NCBI GenBank assembly: GCA_030704615.1
Contig: CM060733.1
Location: 70,122,001 to 70,186,000, forward strand
Reading direction: 5' to 3'
Length of the DNA: 64,000 nt
Source of the DNA: Takakia lepidozioides
Lineage: Eukaryota; Streptophyta; Takakiopsida; Takakiales; Takakiaceae
Shown here: in pieces, positions 59,560-64,000 of the stretch
Numbering within the stretch: the stretch's first letter is position 1
How the letters are laid out: each line of letters starts with the position of its first letter
Position numbers and translations under genes: made by a program
The notes under the pieces: model-generated
Databases searched by the model: none
What the model was told of the DNA's origin: nothing
Seen by the model: the letters and a program-made list of their open reading frames with translations, nothing else

Positions 59560-60870
59560 CCAACTTCGAGCCGCAGTTCCATGAATTTGTTGTGATGAGT
59601 TCCAACAGCAGAACGCCAGTGGGGCTTGTTTCTATGGTGTCGTCCCTTGCAGTGGGGCTTGTATTGACCCTCTATTGACCCTCTATTGCTACAAACATGG
59701 GCCACAAAACCATCCTCAATGCCCCCACATGCTAGTGTTGAGGCCCATGGCTGAAAGCCAATAGCATCTGTGATGTCAACAAAGTTGAGACCAACAGAGA
59801 GGACTCATGTCCCTAGAACAAATGACATCACGAAGAAGGCATGGTATTGGTCCTTGCGGCACATGCGCATTGTGTATATGCCTGTCACACCCTGGGAGCC
59901 CACAATTTTTACAAGTGTTTGCTTAAATGGCAGAGATGTACATTACAACAACAAATATGCATTTTTCTAACCATGGAAACATGTTGTAAAATTGAAAGAG
60001 GGAATTCAACTCAAATCAATAGTGCTGATGTTCACAATCAGATTGTCCATGTCCATCCATTCATAGGTTGAGCAATCACAGGCCAAACACTTAATCCTGG
60101 TAGGTGAAGTTCCTTGTTCTAACCTACAGGTAGACTTTCATACCTGATATATAGGAGGTGGTTAGCAACTTTTCAACACTGATTCCATTGCAAACAATAC
60201 GCAAATACCTTTCATGCCCTGCATCGCTGCATGCAAACATCTGGGCCTGCTTCTCCCCATGGTAGTCAACTAATGCAAAATCCACAATTGGAGCCAGGTT
60301 CTAAATAAGACTGCACAAGTCAGAGTGCCACTGACACTGCACCGGAGAACCTGGCCATCGCCCATCTGCACCAATACAACTCAAAGAAACCTCCATTTGT
60401 CCACAAAACTACATTGCAAGGGGAGCATCTGTATTGACATTGTCTCACTTGAATTTGTGGAATCCCCTCTTGTGCTTGAACGTCTAACTGTGCAATATGA
60501 ATCTCCCCTGTATCCATGGCAAGTGCCAATCTAGGTCAATCGCCCCCATCTGGCTCCCAACTCCATGCAGTGATGGTTGGTAAAGAGGAGACATCCCCAT
60601 CCACATCCATTGCCTCTGAGGTTTCCCCATCGCTCATATAAGCAATATACTGATTACATGTTGCATACCTTCCTCTAGACATAAGCTCAAGCAAGGAAGA
60701 TGCTGCAACACTGTTCGAGCTCCCTTCTTCTTCATCTAATTTTCTTCGAAACTTGTACACAGCAGCTGTGCGGGGATGCGTGGGAGTTCTCAGATCAAGA
60801 AGCAAGAAGTCCCCTGAACGAGAAAGAAGGACAAAACCCAGCTGTGCAAATTCCGGGTGCAAATTCCGGT
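59560..60870 (-). pseudogene. CPSF-A/DDB1-like protein fragment
   Basis: Minus-strand pieces in order: FAQLGFVLLSRSGDFLLLDL (about 60850), SLPTITAWSWEPDGGD and a stop at about 60536, LAMDTGEIHIAQLDVQA (about 60520), APIVDFALVDYHGEKQAQMF (about 60300), MRMCRKDQYHAFFVMSFV (about 59860), and after another stop VLSVGLNFVDITDAIGFQP with LACGGIEDGFVAHV (about 59800-59690). This is the N-terminal MMS1-type beta-propeller portion of a plant CPSF-A-like protein related to DDB1/SF3b130. At least two in-frame stops and missing ends make it a pseudogene. Intron-like gaps remain, so it is not a retrocopy. Confidence 0.65.
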
Positions 60871-61480
60871 TTATTTTCGGGCATTTCGGGCAGGGTCCAA
60901 ATAATTTGACGTTGATGACGTGGCTACGAGACGTGGCAACGATGACATGGCAACGAAACGTGGCGACGATGACATGGCACTATGGCACCATATTCCTGCT
61001 CTACGCTAAACTAGCTTCCGACCTTCGGTCATCGCTAGAACTAGGGCTTCACGTTGCTCCGCACTACTAGCGACGACTTCTGAGAACGACCTTCAATTTG
61101 CCTAAAAAGGGGTGGGTCATCCCCAAGGTGTTACATACATAGATCCTTTGTTTTGTTTTTTTGGAAGTAAAAAGGCGGAGTATTGTCGGAGGTATCATGT
61201 CACGTCTCCGCATTTCAACGTTCCATTTGCACAAAAAAGGCTGGGGTCATCTGCAGGGTGTTACATACAATCACCCCATGTTTCATTGTCTCCGCATTTC
61301 ATTGTTTGATGCAGCTATCCCTATGTATGTCCAAGAAGTGATGGGGAGTTGAACCCCATTTTCTGCCCGATATGCAGACACTCCCCACCCCCACCCCCCT
61401 TTTCTCCCTCCCCCACCATCCCCCTTTTCAATTTTCACAAAAAGGGCGGGGGCATCCGCATGGTGTTACATACACACATC
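60845..61480 (+). repeat. Repeat R1, copy 4, with tandem tail
   Basis: R1 core at 60845-61080 is followed by three tandem units (starting about 61092, 61220 and 61430). Each has TTCAATTT/TTCCATTTG-CACAAAAAGG, then GG-GTCATCC/GGCATCCGC and GGTGTTACATACA. One unit also matches the 26650-26815 copy. Confidence 0.75.
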
Positions 61481-62755
61481 CCATGTTTTCAATGTTTCGT
61501 GCAAGAAGAATGGCTATTCAGGCTGAACGGCGTAGCTAATAAAACACAATTTCAAGACTATGAACTAAAAGATAATCCCGTTACCGCATATAATGGGGAG
61601 GTAGACCTGCACCTGGATGTATGGGTAGTTGCAGGGTAAGATGGACCAAAAACGGCAGATGTTGCCTTCTATGGAAATCCATGACCAAATTTAAAGTTGA
61701 CGATATCTTCCCAAATAATTCAAATGATGATAGACATTTGGTCTTACCCCAAACAACAAAGATAATTTTTACTATAAATTTTAGTCTTTAATTTGAATAA
61801 GATTTGATATATCAAAAATTAGAATTTACATCAAATCCACCTATATATAACACTCATATTAGTCCATAGGTAGTAAATGACAGCTGATATTGTCATTTTA
61901 TATTGAAATCTGGAGTGTTATCTAAATTGGCTCCTTTAGCTCAAAAGTTCAAGGCAATACACCAAAGGCACAATGGCTAATTTTGAGTCCATGTGTTTTC
62001 ATTTGCAGCGGTGACAGTCCACGATTGTCGTGCTCAAAAGTCCATACCTCTTGGACATTTTATTTGATTGACAATTTGACGGTTGATATAGGTAGATATT
62101 GAAGTTAGGAATTCGGCACGGAAAATGTTTCTCAACATTAAATTGATTCTATTCAAAGCAATTCATGATATCATGCATGACAGTCACTGAAAACTGTGCC
62201 GGTGACGTCAATTTTGGTCCACCTTACCTTGCATCTACCCGTATATTAAGTATGGCTTGGCCAGTTTCCTACAAACAATATAGAGCATGGTGGGCGATGT
62301 GGCAAGTCTGCATCCATTGGTACTTGGACTGGATGAGAGGAGGTTGGTTGGGATTGTGGGAAGGTGGTTGTGATAAATCTGTGAGTGAATTGTCACTCAG
62401 CTGGAGGACCCTAGTTGCCAAGCACAAAAACATGTATATGATGTAGTACTATCCCTCAGGCCGAGCGCTAGTAAAACATCAAGGCCACCACGAGGAATAT
62501 GGAGAATCTCGTCAAGTATTGATCAACGAGCAACAAGGTCCAATTACAAGATATGTAGGATACAACAATGGCTTCGCCTGTACTCAACTACACATACTAA
62601 TGGAGTTTTCTCCTTCAAGTTCTGAAATTGGTTTGGTAGTAATCTTCAATTTGAAGAAGATGTAATGATCACTTCAATCTACGTTAGCATGTACTCAGAA
62701 AATAATTTGTAACAACGTCTCAGAAATAATTTTTATTATTTATTTATTTTTATGA
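61481..62755. other. No recognisable gene
   Basis: AT-rich sequence with short frames only, the longest at 62165-62446 (plus, 93 codons) without family resemblance. No repeat with the rest of the window was noticed. Confidence 0.4.
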
Positions 62756-62759
62756 ACAG

Positions 62760-62945
62760 GGGGATGATCAGTTCCTTTGGCTCTGCTCATAGGATCGAAC
62801 TTGTATTCAGTAGTCAGATTTTAGCTTTCTCTCGCTCTGAGAGGTATGGTTCCTGGCCTCACAGATTACGGTGTGTGTGCCTTATGGTGTAAACCGGGGT
62901 TTTAATTATTCCCCTGAATAATTTATTAATAAATTAACCAGGGCT
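62760..62945 (+). repeat. LINE/SINE 3'-end repeat
   Basis: Shares GATTACGGTGTGTGTGCCTT, ATGGT and GGGGTTTTAATTATT-CCCC with the minus-strand segment at 35300-35420. It is probably the 3' end of the same retroelement family, isolated by 5' truncation. Confidence 0.6.
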
Positions 62946-62984
62946 TCATTTTTAAATTTGAAAGAGGAGATATGAACAATTTAT

Positions 62985-63225
62985 GTCATTAAACATATCA
63001 GCAAGGGCAGTCTCTAGAATGATATCTGGTGTAATTCCAGCTTTCATCATGTCAGCATGGATCTCTTTCCCCTTTTCAAGGGCTCATATGCTTGCACGCC
63101 CATTCAGAACACCAAGGATGGTGACCTTGTTGGGCATCACTCCCTCCCATTGCATCTGTTCATACATTTCAAAAGCTTCTCTAACACCCCCATGTTGAAC
63201 ATATCATGTGATCATCGTATTCTGT
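62985..63225 (-). pseudogene. PPR fragment (minus)
   Basis: The minus strand reads a VQHGGVREAFEMYEQMQWEG stretch, GVMPNKVTILGVLNGRA, ALEKGKEIHADMMKAGI and TPDIILETALADMF across small frame changes. It diverges from the 9-12 kb units, so it comes from a different PPR gene. The rest to 63640 shows no gene. Confidence 0.7.
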
Positions 63226-63731
63226 GTCTAAATTCATCCATGCAAACAACACTTCCGCCACTACTACAACAACAGGCAGTTACAACAACTCATTGACGAA
63301 CCTTCCAATGAGAGATAACATGCAAATCTAGCCAAATATGTAAATGTACTAGAAAATCACATTTTGCCCCAAGAATCCCACTGGAAGGTGCAGGAAGAAG
63401 TCTCTTCAGCCAAAGGTTGATGGGCCACCTAGTTCAGAGTAAATGTTACAAGGGGATGGAAAAGATGGAAGCTGCAGCTTAAATGACATGGTGATTGTCA
63501 AGATGATGTACTCAACTTTGCTAGAAATTCACACCTTCGGCTTACCACACATGATTGTTATAACCCCGTAAATGTACTTGCAGCTACATACATGTTGTCA
63601 GGTAGTTTTTAATACTAGTAAAATTAACTAGTTCACTAGTTAATGTGAAACTAGTTAATTTACTAGTTAGTGTGAAAATAACTAATTTCCTAGTGTGAAA
63701 CTAGCTAGAATAAACCTAGTTATTTGTTCTT

Positions 63732-63789
63732 AACACTTGGAATAAGTTCAAGTGTTAAATCAGGTGTCAAGGTCAACTTGACACCTGGA
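63732..63789 (+). repeat. Double-hairpin repeat module, copy B
   Basis: Matches 994-1054: AACACTTGGAATAAGTTCAA, then CAGGTGTCAAGGTCAACTTG and ACACCTGG. It is preceded at 63620-63720 by several ACTAGTTA and GTGAAACTAG repeats. Confidence 0.6.
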
Positions 63790-63924
63790 GAGAGCTTATC
63801 CTCACGCTCGTGGTCGTTGTTAGAGGACTGTCTGGGACTTAGACACTTATACGGGATCTGTGGGGTACCCTTAATTTTTGCACAGACTGAGACCAACAGG
63901 AGCCTTAGGGGTGACAGCAGCGCA

Positions 63925-64000
63925 CTGTAGGGGGGGTTACACAGCCCGTCACAGTCCGACACAGCCGACACAGCCAGACACAGTCAACACAGCTCGTCAC
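63925..64000 (+). repeat. Short GACACAGCC-type tandem repeat at window end
   Basis: Variants of CACAGCCCGTCACAGTCCGA and GACACAGCCGACACAGCCAG repeat to the end of the window, where the array is cut off. Confidence 0.6.

Overview
The window looks like a repeat-rich nuclear segment of a land plant. Genes carry spliceosomal introns with GT/AG borders. There are many pentatricopeptide (PPR) repeats of the PLS-DYW type, LINE endonuclease and reverse transcriptase fragments, tRNA-derived SINEs and Mutator-like (MULE) transposons. The PPR abundance suggests a seed-free plant (lycophyte, fern or bryophyte), but that is an inference; nothing here fixes the species.

Layout. 0-5.4 kb is repeat-derived sequence with no recognised gene. 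5.5-7.4 kb holds a PIF1-like helicase fragment and an unidentified ORF. 8.2-12.9 kb and 24.4-26.2 kb are the two halves of one decayed PPR array ending in a DYW domain. Between them sits an 11.5 kb transposon (12893-24402) with terminal inverted repeats and a 9-bp near-perfect target duplication. 29.9-34.1 kb holds an apparently intact nine-exon EBP1/PA2G4 gene (minus strand) with a small LINE insertion in its last intron. 34.5-36.2 kb has a TIR element and a LINE reverse transcriptase relic, into which a second, damaged transposon copy (36203 to about 41.57 kb) is inserted. 43.2 to about 49 kb is a third, divergent and decayed copy with a RING-H2 gene at its far end. 50.2-52.0 kb holds most of a folate-receptor-like membrane protein gene (minus). 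54-64 kb is repeats, a LINE endonuclease relic, PPR relics, and fragments of a hexokinase gene and a CPSF-A-like gene lying between two direct copies of one repeat.

The most interesting system is the transposon family. Copy 1 carries two divergent genes: a roughly 1130-residue DDE transposase with zinc-finger and SWIM domains (one frameshift), and an apparently intact ten-exon gene of about 1197 codons that fuses a ParB-like domain to a beta-class-like DNA methyltransferase fold. That architecture recalls phage and bacterial ParB-methylase fusions. Each of the three copies carries its own set of repeated palindromes, mostly in introns or beside the transposase. The copies share a related core but have different arms, consistent with element-specific protein binding sites (parS-like, transposase, or methylation targets) that change together within one element.
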